A DNA stretch of 64,000 nt. Origin: Cellulomonas sp. S1-8 (GTDB lineage Bacteria > Actinomycetota > Actinomycetes > Actinomycetales > Cellulomonadaceae). Location: NCBI RefSeq assembly GCF_026184235.1, contig NZ_CP110806.1, forward strand, positions 3,286,001 to 3,350,000. Reading direction: 5' to 3'. Below, piece by piece: positions 36,351 through 47,225 of this stretch; positions within the stretch are counted from its first letter, which is position 1, and each line of letters opens with the position of its first letter. A program made the position numbers and the translations under genes. A model generated the notes under the pieces. It worked only from the letters and a program-made list of their open reading frames with translations, did no database searches and was not told the origin of the DNA.

Positions 36351-37928
36351 TCAGTCGTCCTCGACGCGCGCCTCGCGGTCGCCCAGCCGCAACGACCAGC
36401 CCGCACGCACGACGGCCCGCGCCCCGGCCGGCAGCACCCGCGCGGCACCCGTCGGGTCGACGACGACCGTGCCGTTGGTCGACCCGCGGTCGGTCACCCA
36501 GATCGCGGCGTCCTGCGCCGTCGTCGCGCCCTGCGGCCCGAACTCGACGTGCACGCGCGACAGCGACCGCGCGGCGTCGCTCAGCACCACGACGTGCAGG
36601 ATGTCCTCGCCGTCCTCGGCCCGCGGGCCACGCCCGACCAGCCCGCGTCCGACGACGCGCACGCGCTCACCGGTGTCGAAGTGCAGCGCCAGCGTGCCGG
36701 TGCGACGGCGCAACGACTCGGGGTCCCGCACGCGGGTGTGCTCGATCTCGGCCAGGTCCTCGTCCGACGCCGGCGCTGCGGCCGGGACCGCGGCACCACC
36801 CGGGCGGGCCGCCCGGCGGTCGGAGCGCGTCGCGTCGGGCGGAGGCGGCAGCAGGTCCGCCTCCGGGCGCGCCCCGCGAGGCGCAGCACCGAGACCGGCA
36901 GGGGCGTCGGGGACGAGGTCCGGAGCGGGCGGCTCCACCACGGCCGCGACGGAGGCCGGCGGGGGCGGCAGCGCGACGCGCGACGCCTCCCCCGGCGCGA
37001 ACAGGCTGTCGTCGACCGGCGGCGCCGGCACGGGCGCCGTGACGGGTGCGCCGCCCGGCCCGCCCGGACCGGTCGACGGGGCCGACGGCGTCCACGGGCG
37101 CGCGCTGCCGCGCGGCCCGCTGGGCGCCGACGCCCGTCCTTGGCGCCCCGACGGCGGCTGGGCGGCGCCCGCCTGCACGACCGCCGTGCCCGACGCCTTG
37201 TCGTGCCAGCCGCGGCGACGCGGACCGGAGTCCCACGCGCCCGACGCGGCGACGACCCAGTTGCCGACGCCGCACCCGATCACGCCCAGGGCGACCAGCA
37301 GCTGCCGCAGGAACGCGCGCGGCACACCGGGCCACGCACCCGTGCGCTCGTCGACGGTGCGCAGACCCAGCAGGTACGCGCCGAGCGTCGCACCGCGCAG
37401 CCCCTCGGCGAGGACCTGCGCAACCCCGACGACCAGCCCGATCAGACCCGCCACGAGGGTCGCGTCGCCGCCGACCACCCCCGCAACGAGCAGACCGATG
37501 CCGGCGGCCGCGGCCGCGACGAGCACGTCGATCGCGTACGCCAGCACGCGGGTGCCGATCGGCGGCACGGCGGCCGCAGCCCGCGGGGGAGCCGCGCGCT
37601 GCGGGCGGGCGGCCGCGCGCACGTCGCGGGCAGCCGCGGCGGCGTCGAAGGCGGTGCTGCGCGCGGCGGGTGCCGCGGGCATCGGCCTGTCCGTCGCGGA
37701 GACGGCGAGGGTCGCGGCCGGGACGCCCGGCCGGACGACGGGGTCCGACGGCGGCGGCAGCGCCGACCCGGCGCCGGCCGGCTCGTCGACGTCCGGCCCG
37801 TCGTCCTCACCCGAGGTGGGACGCGCGATCAGCGGGACACGGGCCCCGCAGACGGAGCAGGACTCGGCGTCGGGGGCGAGCGGCATGCCGCACGATGCGC
37901 AGCGCGGAGCTGAGGCGCGGGTGCTCAC
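36351..37928 (-). CDS. Zinc ribbon - RDD membrane - FHA domain protein
   Basis: A 525-residue fusion. Residues ~10-27 hold two CxxC pairs (C10, C13, C24, C27), a zinc ribbon. Residues ~125-280 form an RDD membrane domain with three to four helices (TRVLAYAIDVLVAAAAA…). A Pro/Ala-rich linker leads to a C-terminal FHA domain (VVGRGLVGRGPR…, LSRVHVEF, TDRGSTNGTVV), which binds phosphothreonine. It starts at GTG 37928, 28 bases after the PP2C phosphatase gene, so it likely reports on Ser/Thr phosphorylation with it. No kinase gene is in the window. Confidence 0.9.
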   Translation of the reverse strand: MSTRASAPRCASCGMPLAPDAESCSVCGARVPLIARPTSGEDDGPDVDEPAGAGSALPPPSDPVVRPGVPAATLAVSATDRPMPAAPAARSTAFDAAAAARDVRAAARPQRAAPPRAAAAVPPIGTRVLAYAIDVLVAAAAAGIGLLVAGVVGGDATLVAGLIGLVVGVAQVLAEGLRGATLGAYLLGLRTVDERTGAWPGVPRAFLRQLLVALGVIGCGVGNWVVAASGAWDSGPRRRGWHDKASGTAVVQAGAAQPPSGRQGRASAPSGPRGSARPWTPSAPSTGPGGPGGAPVTAPVPAPPVDDSLFAPGEASRVALPPPPASVAAVVEPPAPDLVPDAPAGLGAAPRGARPEADLLPPPPDATRSDRRAARPGGAAVPAAAPASDEDLAEIEHTRVRDPESLRRRTGTLALHFDTGERVRVVGRGLVGRGPRAEDGEDILHVVVLSDAARSLSRVHVEFGPQGATTAQDAAIWVTDRGSTNGTVVVDPTGAARVLPAGARAVVRAGWSLRLGDREARVEDD

Positions 37929-37956
37929 GGGCGGTCCTCCGGGGTCGGGTGCGCGG

Positions 37957-38724
37957 TCATCGTGCCACGTCGGCGCGCCCGCCCGCGCCTGCGATCGGGG
38001 TGACGGCGACCGCGTCCACCACGACGACCGTCACGTTGTCCTGCGCACCCGCCGCCAGCGCCTCCCGGACCAGGCGGTCGGCCGCCGCGCGGGGGTGCCG
38101 CTCGGCGCGGAGCACCGCCTGGACGCGACCGTCGGGCAGCACGTCCGTCAGGCCGTCGGAGCACACGACCATCCGGTCCCCCACGCTCACGGGGAACATC
38201 CGCAGGTCGGGGTCGACCCACGACGCCCCGCCGCCGAGCACCCGCGTCACGACGTGCCGGCGGGGGTGCCGCGGTGCGTCCTCCACGGCCACCAGTCCCT
38301 GCTCCACCAGCTCGGCCACCTCGGAGTGGTCCCGGGTGAGCTGCTCGAGCATGCCCCCGACCATGCGGTACGTGCGCGAGTCGCCGACGTTGAGGACGAG
38401 CCAGCACGCCACGCCCGCGTGCTCGGTCACGACCACCCCCGTGAGCGTGGTCCCGGGGCGCCGCTCCCCCTCGACCGGCAGCTCGCGGACCCGCCGGTGC
38501 GCGTCCTGCACGACGCGCGTCACGTCCTCGAGCGAGGGGGCCACCCCGGCCAGGGTGCTGACGACGTCGACCGCGAGCCGCGACGCGACCTCGCCGGCCT
38601 CGTGCCCGCCCATGCCGTCGGCGACGACGAACAGCCCGTCCTGCGCCCACGCCGTGTCCTCGTTGGTCTCGCGCGCCGCCTGGTCCGTGGCGACGGCGGA
38701 CCGGAGCCGAACGCCTGCGACCAT
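37957..38724 (-). CDS. PP2C-type Ser/Thr protein phosphatase
   Basis: A 255-residue metal-dependent phosphatase with the acidic metal-binding residues in TNEDTAW, VVADGMGGHEAG, GDSRTYR, CSDGLTDVL and QDNVTVVVV. There is no membrane helix, so it is a soluble PppA/PstP-like form. Start ATG 38724 (a GTG just before it is possible). It lies between a polyprenyl diphosphate synthase and the FHA-RDD gene on the same strand. Confidence 0.93.
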   Translation of the reverse strand: MVAGVRLRSAVATDQAARETNEDTAWAQDGLFVVADGMGGHEAGEVASRLAVDVVSTLAGVAPSLEDVTRVVQDAHRRVRELPVEGERRPGTTLTGVVVTEHAGVACWLVLNVGDSRTYRMVGGMLEQLTRDHSEVAELVEQGLVAVEDAPRHPRRHVVTRVLGGGASWVDPDLRMFPVSVGDRMVVCSDGLTDVLPDGRVQAVLRAERHPRAAADRLVREALAAGAQDNVTVVVVDAVAVTPIAGAGGRADVAR

Positions 38725-38737
38725 CACCGCGCCCGGG

Positions 38738-39745
38738 TCACGAGGCCCGGTCGACCAGCGCGTCGGCGAACGCCACGAGGGCGTCCTTCACCGGGCCGGA
38801 CGGCAGCGGGCCGAGCTCGGAGACGGCCTGCCGTGCGAGGTCCACGGCGCGCCGGCGCGTGAGCGCGACGACCTCGTGCTCGCGGAGCACCGCGACCGCG
38901 GCGGCCAGGTCGGCGTCGTCCGACAGGTCGGAGTCGAGCAGCGCGACGGCGGCGCGGTCGGTCGAGCCCACGGGCGTCGTCGCCGCACGGGAGCGCAGCA
39001 GCAGCGCGGGCAGCGTCGGGACGCCCTCGCGCAGGTCGGTGCCGGGCGTCTTGCCCAGCGTCGTCCCGTCGGAGGTGAGGTCGATGACGTCGTCGGCGAG
39101 CTGGAAGGCGACCCCGATGGTCTCGCCGAACTGGGTGACGGTGCGCACCTCGGCGGGTCGGCAGCCGGCCATCATGGCGCCGAACCGCGCCGAGGTCGCG
39201 ATGAGCGACGCCGTCTTGTCGGACAGCACCTGCAGGTAGTGCGCGACGGGGTCCTCGTCGGGCCGCGGACCGACCGTCTCGTGCAGCTGGCCGAGGCACA
39301 GCCGCTCGAACGTCTGGGCCTGGATGCGCACGGCCTCCGGCCCCAGCCCGGAGACGATCGACGACGCCCGCGCGAACAGCAGGTCACCGGTGAGGATCGC
39401 CACCGAGTTGCCCCACACCTCGTGCGCGGAGGGTGCACCGCGGCGCAGCGGCGCGGAGTCCATGACGTCGTCGTGGTACAGCGTCGCGAGGTGCGTCAGC
39501 TCGACGACGGTGGCCGCGTCGACCACCTCGCGCCGGCCGCCGTCCCCGAGCTCGGCCGTCAGCAGGGTCAGGAGCGGGCGCAGCCGCTTGCCCCCCGCGT
39601 TGACCAGGTGGCTCGACGCGTCGTGCGCGATCGGGTCGGCGTACGTGACGGCGTCGCGCAGCAGCTCCTCGACGATCAGGAGCCGTCCCGTCAGTCGCTC
39701 GGCGAGCGCGGCGTCGTGGAGCGGGAGGGCGAGTGCGGTCGTCAC
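38738..39745 (-). CDS. Polyprenyl diphosphate synthase (menaquinone side chain)
   Basis: A 335-residue trans-isoprenyl synthase. Both aspartate-rich motifs are complete: DDVMD (first) and DDVID (second), with GGKRLRP at the N terminus and a KT-containing segment between them. It likely makes the long prenyl tail of menaquinone, in line with its place between complex I and menaquinone genes; an homologue (grcC1) lies beside menJ in M. tuberculosis. Chain length cannot be read reliably here. It starts at ATG 39745, 96 bases after nuoN. Confidence 0.92.
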   Translation of the reverse strand: MTTALALPLHDAALAERLTGRLLIVEELLRDAVTYADPIAHDASSHLVNAGGKRLRPLLTLLTAELGDGGRREVVDAATVVELTHLATLYHDDVMDSAPLRRGAPSAHEVWGNSVAILTGDLLFARASSIVSGLGPEAVRIQAQTFERLCLGQLHETVGPRPDEDPVAHYLQVLSDKTASLIATSARFGAMMAGCRPAEVRTVTQFGETIGVAFQLADDVIDLTSDGTTLGKTPGTDLREGVPTLPALLLRSRAATTPVGSTDRAAVALLDSDLSDDADLAAAVAVLREHEVVALTRRRAVDLARQAVSELGPLPSGPVKDALVAFADALVDRAS

Positions 39746-39841
39746 GGGACGAACCTATCCGCACCGCGGCCGGACGACCGACCCGGGACCGGAGGATGTC
39801 CGGGTGATCCGGGTTCCTGCCCGCCGCCGGCCGCGGGCAGG

Positions 39842-41581
39842 TCACGGCAGCAGCACCGCCACCGAGGCGATCGTGTCGAGCACCGCGGAGGGCGCGACGC
39901 CCAGGACGACCGTGAGGATGGCGCAGACGGCGACGGCGACCACCGTCAGGCCCTCGCCGGCCGCCACCGTCGTCGTCGTGGCGGGCCGCTCACCATCCGC
40001 GGCGAGGACCGCGGCCGGCGCGGACCCCGCAGCGGCGCCCGGCCCGACGGCGACCTCGGACAGGGCTGCCGGGGCTCGCTGCGGACCGCGGTCCGCACCG
40101 GTCGCGACGGCCGTGCCGTCGGCGTCGTCCGCGTCGTCCGTGTCGTGCGACTCGGTGAAGAACATCAGCACGATGATCCGGACGTAGAAGAACGCCGCGG
40201 CGGCCGACGCGAGCACGCCGACCAGCGCGAGCTGCCAGGCCCCGCCCTCGACCGCGGACGAGAACACCGCGAACTTGCCCACGAACCCCGCGGTGAGCGG
40301 GATCCCGGCGAAGGACAGCAGGAACAGCGTGAACGTGACGGCGACCACGGGGTGGCTCCGGCCCAGGCCGGCCCACTGCGACAGCCGCGTGGCCTCCCCC
40401 AGGACCACGGGCGCGCCGTCGTCGTCCGTCCCCTGCTCGCGCACGAGCGCGATGAGGCCGAACGCGCCGACGGTGGCCGCGCCGTAGGCCAGCAGGTAGA
40501 ACAGCACGGCGGTGATGCCGGAGTCCTGCAGGGCGACGATGCCCGTCAGGACGAAGCCCGCGTGCGCGATCGAGGAGTACGCCAGCAGCCGCTTGACGTC
40601 GGTCTGGACCAGCGCCGCGACGGTCCCGACGACCATCGTGAGGATGGCGACGACCCACAGGACCACCTCGAGGTCCCAGGCCATGCCGGGCAGCATGCCG
40701 TAGACGACACGCAGCAGCGCACCGAACGCCGCGACCTTGGTGCACGCGGCCATGAAGCCCGTCACCGGGGTCGGCGCGCCCTGGTAGACGTCGGGCGTCC
40801 ACATGTGGAACGGGACCGCGCCGACCTTGAAGAACAGCCCGGCGAGCAGCATCAGCGCACCCACGACGAGCAGACCCTCGAGCCCGTTGGGCGTCGCGGT
40901 CGCGGCCGCGATGTCGGCGTACCGCAACGAGCCGGAGTAGCCGTAGAGCAGCGCGATGCCGAACAGCATGATCGCCGAGACGAAGGCCCCGAGCAGGAAG
41001 TACTTCATCGACGCCTCCTGCGACAGCAGGCGACGGCGGCGTCCCATCCCGGACAGCAGGTACAGCGGCAGGGACAGGACCTCGAGCGCGACGAACAGCG
41101 TCAGCAGGTCGGTCGTGGCCGGGAACAGCATCATCCCGCCGGTGGCGAACAGCAGGAGCGGGTACACCTCGGTCTGACGCAGACCCTTGCGGCGGGCGAG
41201 CTCCTCGTAGTCCGAGCCCGGCACCGCGGCGGCGGCGGGCGCGAACGCGTCCTCGCCCCCGGCGACGCGGTCCGCGAAGACCAGCGTCGAGAGCAGCGCG
41301 AGCAGGGCGATCGTCGCCTGCAGCACGAGCGTGGGTCCGTCGACGACGAGGGAGCCGCCCAGCACGTCCGTCCCGCCCGTGCGCTCGACGTCGGACCAGA
41401 GAGCCGCGACGGCGAGCAGGGCACCGGCGAGCGCCGCCAGCGTCAGCACGAGCTGGACGAGACGACGACGCGCGGCGGGGACGAACGCCTCGACGACGAC
41501 GCCGAGGACGGCCGCGACCAGCACGACCAGCACGGGGACCGTGGGCCCCCAGGCGATCTCGGGGGCGGTGAAGCCGCTCAC
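39842..41581 (-). CDS. nuoN: NADH-quinone oxidoreductase subunit N
   Basis: A 579-residue antiporter-like proton-pumping subunit of complex I with about 14 helices. Start GTG 41581 overlaps the nuoM stop (GTGA). The conserved Glu/Lys helices are present (e.g. FVALEVLSLPLYLL, AGLFFKVGAVPFHMWTPDVYQGAP). It has a long hydrophilic insertion near residues 470-530 (DADGTAVATGADRGPQ...) before the last helix, longer than in E. coli. Confidence 0.95.
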   Translation of the reverse strand: MSGFTAPEIAWGPTVPVLVVLVAAVLGVVVEAFVPAARRRLVQLVLTLAALAGALLAVAALWSDVERTGGTDVLGGSLVVDGPTLVLQATIALLALLSTLVFADRVAGGEDAFAPAAAAVPGSDYEELARRKGLRQTEVYPLLLFATGGMMLFPATTDLLTLFVALEVLSLPLYLLSGMGRRRRLLSQEASMKYFLLGAFVSAIMLFGIALLYGYSGSLRYADIAAATATPNGLEGLLVVGALMLLAGLFFKVGAVPFHMWTPDVYQGAPTPVTGFMAACTKVAAFGALLRVVYGMLPGMAWDLEVVLWVVAILTMVVGTVAALVQTDVKRLLAYSSIAHAGFVLTGIVALQDSGITAVLFYLLAYGAATVGAFGLIALVREQGTDDDGAPVVLGEATRLSQWAGLGRSHPVVAVTFTLFLLSFAGIPLTAGFVGKFAVFSSAVEGGAWQLALVGVLASAAAAFFYVRIIVLMFFTESHDTDDADDADGTAVATGADRGPQRAPAALSEVAVGPGAAAGSAPAAVLAADGERPATTTTVAAGEGLTVVAVAVCAILTVVLGVAPSAVLDTIASVAVLLP

Positions 41582-43133
41582 TGGTCACTCCCTTCCGCAC
41601 CGGCGGGGGTCGCGGTGGTGGTCGTGGGCTCGACGTCGTCGACGCCGAGCTGCGCGATGCTCTCCTGCGCCGGCGGCCGGACCAGGTCGAGGGCCGGGCC
41701 GGGGACGAACCCGAGGACGAGCATCAGCGCCACGAGCGGCCCGATCACCCACCGCTCGCGTGCCCCGACGTCGGCCATGTCCGCCAGCTCGTGGCGGACG
41801 GGCCCGGTGAACACCCGCTGGTAGAGCCACAGCACGTAGATCGCGGCGAGCACCACGCCCAGCGTCGCGACGATCGCCGCCGCCGGGTGGCGCGGGTACG
41901 TGCCGACGATGACGAGGAACTCGCTGACGAACGTCGACAGGCCCGGCAGGGACAGCGCCGACAGACCGACGACCAGGAACAGGCCGGCCAGCACGGGCAC
42001 GACCTTCTGCAGGCCGCCGAAGTCGACGATCTGCTGCGACCCGCGCCGCGCCGCGAGGAACCCGACGAGCAGGAACAGCGCACCCGTCGAGAGCCCGTGG
42101 TTGACCATGTAGAACGACGAGCCGGCGATCGACGTCGACGTGAACGCGAAGATCCCCAGCACGATGAACCCGAAGTGCGACACCGAGGTGTACGCGACCA
42201 GCCGCATCATGTCCTTCTGGCCGATCGCGAGCAGCGCGCCGTACAGGATCGACACCACCGCGAGCACGATGATCACGGGCGCCGCCCAGCGCGAGGCCGC
42301 GGGGAACAGCGGCAGGCACAGCGTGAGCATGCCGAACGTGCCGACCTTGTCGAGCACGCCGACGAGCAGCGTCGACGTGCCGGCGGGGCCTGCTGCGCCG
42401 CGTCGGGCAGCCACGTGTGCACCGGGAACATGGGGGCCTTGATGGCGAACGCCAGGAAGAACGACAGGAAGATCCACTTCTCGACCGTCGGGTCGAGGTC
42501 GACGCCCACGAGGTTCTCGATGAGGAAGCCCTCGGGGCCGCCCGGGCCCTGCAGGTACAGCGCGATGACGCCGACGAGCATGACGAGACCGCCGGCGAGC
42601 GAGTACAGCAGGAACTTCACCGCGGCGTAGCGCCGCTGGGCGCCGCCGAACGCGCCGATCATGAAGTACACGGGGATGAGCATCGCCTCGAAGACGACGT
42701 AGAACAGGAAGACGTCGCGGGCGGCGAACACGAGCACGATGAACGCCTCGAGCAGCAGCACGAGCGCCAGGTAGTGCCGCAGCCGGTCGGTCGGGCCGTC
42801 GGTCGAGCCCTGCTCGCGCCAGGCGGCCAGCACGACGAGCGGCACCAGGACCACGGACATGCCGATGAGCGCGAGGCCGACGCCGTCGACGCCGAGCGCC
42901 CACGACACCCCGAGCGCGGGGATCCACGGCACGGTCTCGACGAGCTGGTGCGTGGCCGCGTCGCCCGTGTCGAAGGCCGCGAAGGCCGCGACGGCGAGCA
43001 CCACCTGCGCGAGGGCGAAGCCGAGCGCGACCGTGCGGGCACGCGCGCGCGCGCCGGCGGGCAGCAACCACAGCGCCGCGGCGCCGAGCAGCGGCAGCAC
43101 CACCAGCGCGGTGAGCCAGGGGAAGTCAGACAT
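41578..43133 (-). CDS. nuoM: NADH-quinone oxidoreductase subunit M, frameshifted in this sequence
   Basis: Antiporter-like proton-pumping subunit. Both halves are well conserved: MSDFPWLTALVVL to HTWLPDAAQQAP in one frame, then AGTSTLLVGVLDKVGTFGML to the end in another. The break is at a G4 run (plus 42385-42388); one extra C on the coding strand gives QQAPAGTSTLL and 518 residues. The gene is flanked by intact nuoL and nuoN. An error in the sequence is far more likely than a dead subunit in an otherwise whole operon. Confidence 0.95.
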
Positions 43134-43163
43134 CAGTTTCCAGGTCTCCTGTCGACTCTGCGA

Positions 43164-45149
43164 TCAGCCGCGCGCGGCCAGGACGACGAACGCGAGCACG
43201 ACCACGCCGATGACCATGACCGCGGCGTACGAGCGGGCGAACCCGTTCTGGGCGCGGCGCACGATGTCACCGACGGCGACGGTGGTGCGTCCCAGGCCGG
43301 TGACCGCACCGTCGACCACGGCCTTGTCGCCGTACACCAGCGACCGCGTGAGGTACTGCCCCGGTGCGACCAGGAGCGTGTCGTTGACCGCGTCCTGGTG
43401 CAGGTCCACGCGGGCGGCCCGCGTGAGCGCGGTCCCCAGCGGGGGCGTGACGGGCACGGTCGTGATCGCGTAGCGGCGCCACGCGAGGACGAGCCCGAGC
43501 GCGACGGCCGCCAGCGTGAGCCCGATGATCAGCGGCACCGCCAGCACCGGCTCCTCGTGCTCGGCGTGCCCGACGGACGGCTCGAGCCACTCGACGAACC
43601 CGACGCGCGACAGGATCAGGCCCAGGGCCACCGACCCACCCGCCAGGACGATCATCGGCCACGTCATGAGCGCCGGGGACTCGTGCGGGTGCTGGTCGGC
43701 GCCGCTCTTCGTCGCGCTCCAGCGCTTCTGCCCCTCGAACGTCATGAAGAACAGCCGCGACATGTAGAACGCGGTGATGCCCGCACCGATCAGGGCGACG
43801 CCGCCGAACACCCACGCCCGCCACGGCTGACCGTCGACCGGGACGAACGCGGCCTCGATGATCTTGTCCTTGCTGAAGAACCCGGCGAACGGCGGGATGC
43901 CGAGGATCGCGAGCCAGCCGGCCATGAACGTGAAGTACGTGATCTTCATGTACCGGCCCAGGCCGCCGAAGCGGCGCATGTCGACCTGGTCGTCCATGCC
44001 GTGCATGACGGACCCGGCGCCGAGGAACATGCCGGCCTTGAAGAAGCCGTGCGTCACCAGGTGGAAGATCGCGAACGCGTACCCGATCGGCCCGAGGCCT
44101 GCGGCCAGCACCATGTAGCCGATCTGCGACATCGTCGACGCCGCGAGGGCCTTCTTGATGTCGTCCTTGGCGCAGCCCACGATCGCACCGAACAGGAGCG
44201 TGACCGCGCCGACGATCGCGACGACGAGCTGCGCCGTCGGGGCCGCCGTGAAGACCGCACCGGACCGGATGATGAGGTAGACGCCCGCGGTGACCATCGT
44301 CGCCGCGTGGATGAGCGCCGACACCGGCGTGGGGCCGGCCATCGCGTCGCCCAGCCAGGACTGCAGCGGGAACTGCGCCGACTTGCCGCAGGCCGCGAGC
44401 AGCAGCGCCAGGCCGATCGCGGTGAGCGTGCCCTGCGACACGTCGCCGGACGCCGCACCGGTCTCGACGGTCGCGAAGTCCAGGCTGCCGAACGTCGCGA
44501 ACAGCAGACCCATCGCGACGAGCAGCCCGACGTCGCCGACACGGTTGGCGACGAACGCCTTCTTGGCGGCCACCGCGTACGGCGTGTGGTGGTTCCAGAA
44601 CCCGATGAGCAGGTACGACGCCAGACCGACGCCCTCCCAGCCGACGAACAGCAGCACGTACGAGTCCGCGAGGACCAGCAGCAGCATCGCCGCGACGAAC
44701 AGGTTCAGGTACGCGAAGAACCGGCGGCGCGCGGCGTCGTGCTCCATGTACGCCACGGAGTAGACGTGGATGAGCGTGCCGACGAACGTCACGAGCATGA
44801 CGAACGTGAGCGACAACGGGTCCACGCGCAGGCCGGCGTCAATGCTCAGCGCGCCGGCGTCCAGCCACGTCGCCAGGTGCACGTCGTGCACGCGCTGGCC
44901 CGCGGGCTGCCCGAGCACGGCCAGGAGCAGCACCACGCCGACGACGAACGCGCCGGCCGAGGCCAGGACGCCGAGCCAGTGGCCCCACCGGTCGGCACGC
45001 CGGCCGAGCAGCAGCAGGACCGCGGCCGACAGCAGGGGCAGCGCGACGAGCCAGACGGCGGCCTGCGCCCCGGCCCACTCGGGGGCGGCGACGACCGGGT
45101 CGACCGCCGGCAGCACGGCAGGGGCGGTCAGGGAGATCAGGGTGTGCAC
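43164..45149 (-). CDS. nuoL: NADH-quinone oxidoreductase subunit L
   Basis: A 661-residue, roughly 16-helix subunit with the long lateral helix at its C terminus. The conserved [33 protein letters not shown] and [15 protein letters not shown] stretches hold the Lys/Glu of the proton path. GTG 45149 follows GAAGGG, 11 bases past nuoK; upstream frame to 45527 overlaps nuoK and is not used. Confidence 0.96.
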   Translation of the reverse strand: MHTLISLTAPAVLPAVDPVVAAPEWAGAQAAVWLVALPLLSAAVLLLLGRRADRWGHWLGVLASAGAFVVGVVLLLAVLGQPAGQRVHDVHLATWLDAGALSIDAGLRVDPLSLTFVMLVTFVGTLIHVYSVAYMEHDAARRRFFAYLNLFVAAMLLLVLADSYVLLFVGWEGVGLASYLLIGFWNHHTPYAVAAKKAFVANRVGDVGLLVAMGLLFATFGSLDFATVETGAASGDVSQGTLTAIGLALLLAACGKSAQFPLQSWLGDAMAGPTPVSALIHAATMVTAGVYLIIRSGAVFTAAPTAQLVVAIVGAVTLLFGAIVGCAKDDIKKALAASTMSQIGYMVLAAGLGPIGYAFAIFHLVTHGFFKAGMFLGAGSVMHGMDDQVDMRRFGGLGRYMKITYFTFMAGWLAILGIPPFAGFFSKDKIIEAAFVPVDGQPWRAWVFGGVALIGAGITAFYMSRLFFMTFEGQKRWSATKSGADQHPHESPALMTWPMIVLAGGSVALGLILSRVGFVEWLEPSVGHAEHEEPVLAVPLIIGLTLAAVALGLVLAWRRYAITTVPVTPPLGTALTRAARVDLHQDAVNDTLLVAPGQYLTRSLVYGDKAVVDGAVTGLGRTTVAVGDIVRRAQNGFARSYAAVMVIGVVVLAFVVLAARG

Positions 45150-45160
45150 GTCGGAGCCCT

Positions 45161-45460
45161 TCAGCTCTTCAGCAGGTTGACGTCGTCGACCGACGCCGAG
45201 CGTCTGGTCCGGAAGATCGTGACGATGATCGCCAGGCCGACGACCACCTCGGCCGCCGCGACGACCATGACGAAGAACGCGAGCACCTGGCCGGAGAGGT
45301 TGCCGTGGATGCGCGAGAACGTCACGAGCAGCAGGTTGGTGGAGTTGAGCATGAGCTCGACGCCCATGAAGACGATGATCGCGTTGCGTCGCAGCAGCAC
45401 GGTCGTCGCGCCGATCGCGAACAGGATCGCGGCCAGCACCAGGTAGTGGGTGAGGCTCAC
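45161..45460 (-). CDS. nuoK: NADH-quinone oxidoreductase subunit K
   Basis: A 99-residue, three-helix membrane subunit. The GTG start at 45460 overlaps the nuoJ stop (GTGA). The conserved [17 protein letters not shown] with its Glu, and the second Glu in [14 protein letters not shown], are in place. Confidence 0.96.
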   Translation of the reverse strand: MSLTHYLVLAAILFAIGATTVLLRRNAIIVFMGVELMLNSTNLLLVTFSRIHGNLSGQVLAFFVMVVAAAEVVVGLAIIVTIFRTRRSASVDDVNLLKS

Positions 45461-46422
45461 CGGCCGTCCTCCTCGTCGTGCGTCGGGGTGGTCGGCAGGT
45501 CCGCCGGGGCACCCGTCGCGCCCTCACGCTCGCGGACGGTCACCGCACCGTCGACGGGCCCGTCCTGCTCGCCCCGGTAGTCCTCGTCCGACGTGAACGT
45601 GCCCGCGCCGGAGGCCCAGCCGCCGGCGAGGACGCGGTCGATCCGCGCGGCGTACTCCCGCGCGTCCGCCTCCTGGCCGCGCACGCGCAGCACGCGCGGC
45701 ACCGAGTTCTCCAGCGGCGTGCCGTCCGGTCCGAGCGCGGGGACGTCCATGGCGTTGTGCCGTGCGTACACGCCGGGGGCCGGCAGCGACACGGGGTGGC
45801 CGCCGGTCCGCAGCCTGCGCTCCGCCTGCTCGCGCTGCCCGACCTTCGGCACGAGCCGCTGGCGGTGCGTGAGGATGAGTGCGCCGAGCGCCGCGGTGAC
45901 CAGCAGCGCGCCGACGACCTCCATCGCGAGCACGTGCTGCCCGAAGACGACCTCGGCGATCGCCTCGGGGTTCGACGGGGTGTTCGCCTCGACCAGCCCC
46001 GTCGGCGGCCCGTACGTCGCGCGCCCGACGACGCCGACCAGCACGACGGCCAGGCCGAGACCCGCGAGGACGCCGGTCCAGCGCTGCCCGCGGATCGTCT
46101 CGACGAGCGAGTCCGAGCGGTCGACCCCCACGAGCATGAGCACGAACAGGAAGAGCATCATCACGGCGCCGGTGTAGACGACCACCTGCACGACACCGAG
46201 GAACTCGGCGCCCTGCGCGACGTACATGAACGCCAACGAGATCATGACGAAGACGACCGCCAGCGACGCGTGCACCGCCTTGCGGGCGAAGAGCAGACCC
46301 AGCGCGGCGAGCACCATGAGCGGGCCGAGGGTCCAGAACAGGACGGCCTCGGCCGTGCTCGCACGGCCTGCCTCGTCCAGGGCGCCGGCGGCCGCCGGCA
46401 GCACGGTGTGCAGGGTGATCAC
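45457..46422 (-). CDS. nuoJ: NADH-quinone oxidoreductase subunit J
   Basis: A 321-residue membrane subunit. Five helices occupy the first ~195 residues, including the Tyr-containing [21 protein letters not shown] helix. The last ~125 residues are a polar, Asp/Arg-rich cytoplasmic tail, longer than in E. coli (184 residues in total). Start GTG 46422 overlaps the nuoI stop (GTGA). Confidence 0.94.
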   Translation of the reverse strand: MITLHTVLPAAAGALDEAGRASTAEAVLFWTLGPLMVLAALGLLFARKAVHASLAVVFVMISLAFMYVAQGAEFLGVVQVVVYTGAVMMLFLFVLMLVGVDRSDSLVETIRGQRWTGVLAGLGLAVVLVGVVGRATYGPPTGLVEANTPSNPEAIAEVVFGQHVLAMEVVGALLVTAALGALILTHRQRLVPKVGQREQAERRLRTGGHPVSLPAPGVYARHNAMDVPALGPDGTPLENSVPRVLRVRGQEADAREYAARIDRVLAGGWASGAGTFTSDEDYRGEQDGPVDGAVTVREREGATGAPADLPTTPTHDEEDGR

Positions 46423-47225
46423 CGGGCACCCCCCTGGCGGTGCGCGCCCGCCGTGATCTCGCGCTGCGCGAGCCGCGTCGCGCCGAGGTCGGGGACCGTC
46501 GCGCCCTTCGCGACGTTCTCCGGCAGCGTCGGGTCGTCGGGACGGTGCTCGGCGACCCACGCGACCTGATCGTCGGTGGTCCCGGTCACCTCGCCCCGGT
46601 AGTAGTCGGTGTCCGTGGACCCCTCGGGCATCGGGTGCGGGGCCGCGAGCTGGCCGGAGCGCAACGGTGCGAGCAGGTCCTGCTTCTCCCAGATCATGCC
46701 GGGCCGCGTGGGCCCCGCGAGCTCGTAGTCGTTGGTCATCGTGAGCGCGCGCGTCGGGCAGGCCTCGATGCACAGCCCGCAGAAGATGCAGCGCAGGTAG
46801 TTGATCTGGTAGACGCGGCCGTACCGCTCGCCCGGCGAGTACTGCGCGTCGGGGGTGTTGTTGTCACCCTCGACGTAGATCGCGTCCGCGGGGCACGCCC
46901 ACGCGCACAGCTCGCAGCCGATGCACTTCTCGAGCCCGTCGGCGTACCGGTTGAGCTGGTGGCGCCCGTGGTACCGGGGCTTGGTCGGCACCTGCTCGCG
47001 CGGGTACTGCTCCGTCACCGTCGGCTTGAACATGTTGGCGAACGTCACGCCGAACCCCGCGACGGGCGCGAGCAGCTCGGCCAGGCCGGAGCGCGGCTCG
47101 ATGAGCGAGCGGTAGCCCTCGACGGGACGGCCGACGTCGCCGGCGCGCGGGGTGCGCTGCACCTGCGCACCGGTCGTCGGGGTCGCCTCGTCGGGCGCGG
47201 GCCTCTTCTTGCGCTGCTCAGCCAC
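46419..47225 (-). CDS. nuoI: NADH-quinone oxidoreductase subunit I
   Basis: A 268-residue iron-sulphur subunit with two 4Fe-4S motifs, [12 protein letters not shown] and [12 protein letters not shown], which hold clusters N6a and N6b. GTG 47225 overlaps nuoH by eight bases. The C-terminal ~100 residues are polar and extend beyond the usual length of about 180. Confidence 0.95.
   Translation of the reverse strand: MAEQRKKRPAPDEATPTTGAQVQRTPRAGDVGRPVEGYRSLIEPRSGLAELLAPVAGFGVTFANMFKPTVTEQYPREQVPTKPRYHGRHQLNRYADGLEKCIGCELCAWACPADAIYVEGDNNTPDAQYSPGERYGRVYQINYLRCIFCGLCIEACPTRALTMTNDYELAGPTRPGMIWEKQDLLAPLRSGQLAAPHPMPEGSTDTDYYRGEVTGTTDDQVAWVAEHRPDDPTLPENVAKGATVPDLGATRLAQREITAGAHRQGGAR

Noticed and set aside
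37046..41824. 1592-codon plus-strand frame opposite nuoN, the prenyl synthase, PP2C and FHA genes
   Set aside because: It spans many real minus-strand genes, has repetitive Arg/Pro/His-rich sequence and no recognisable domain.
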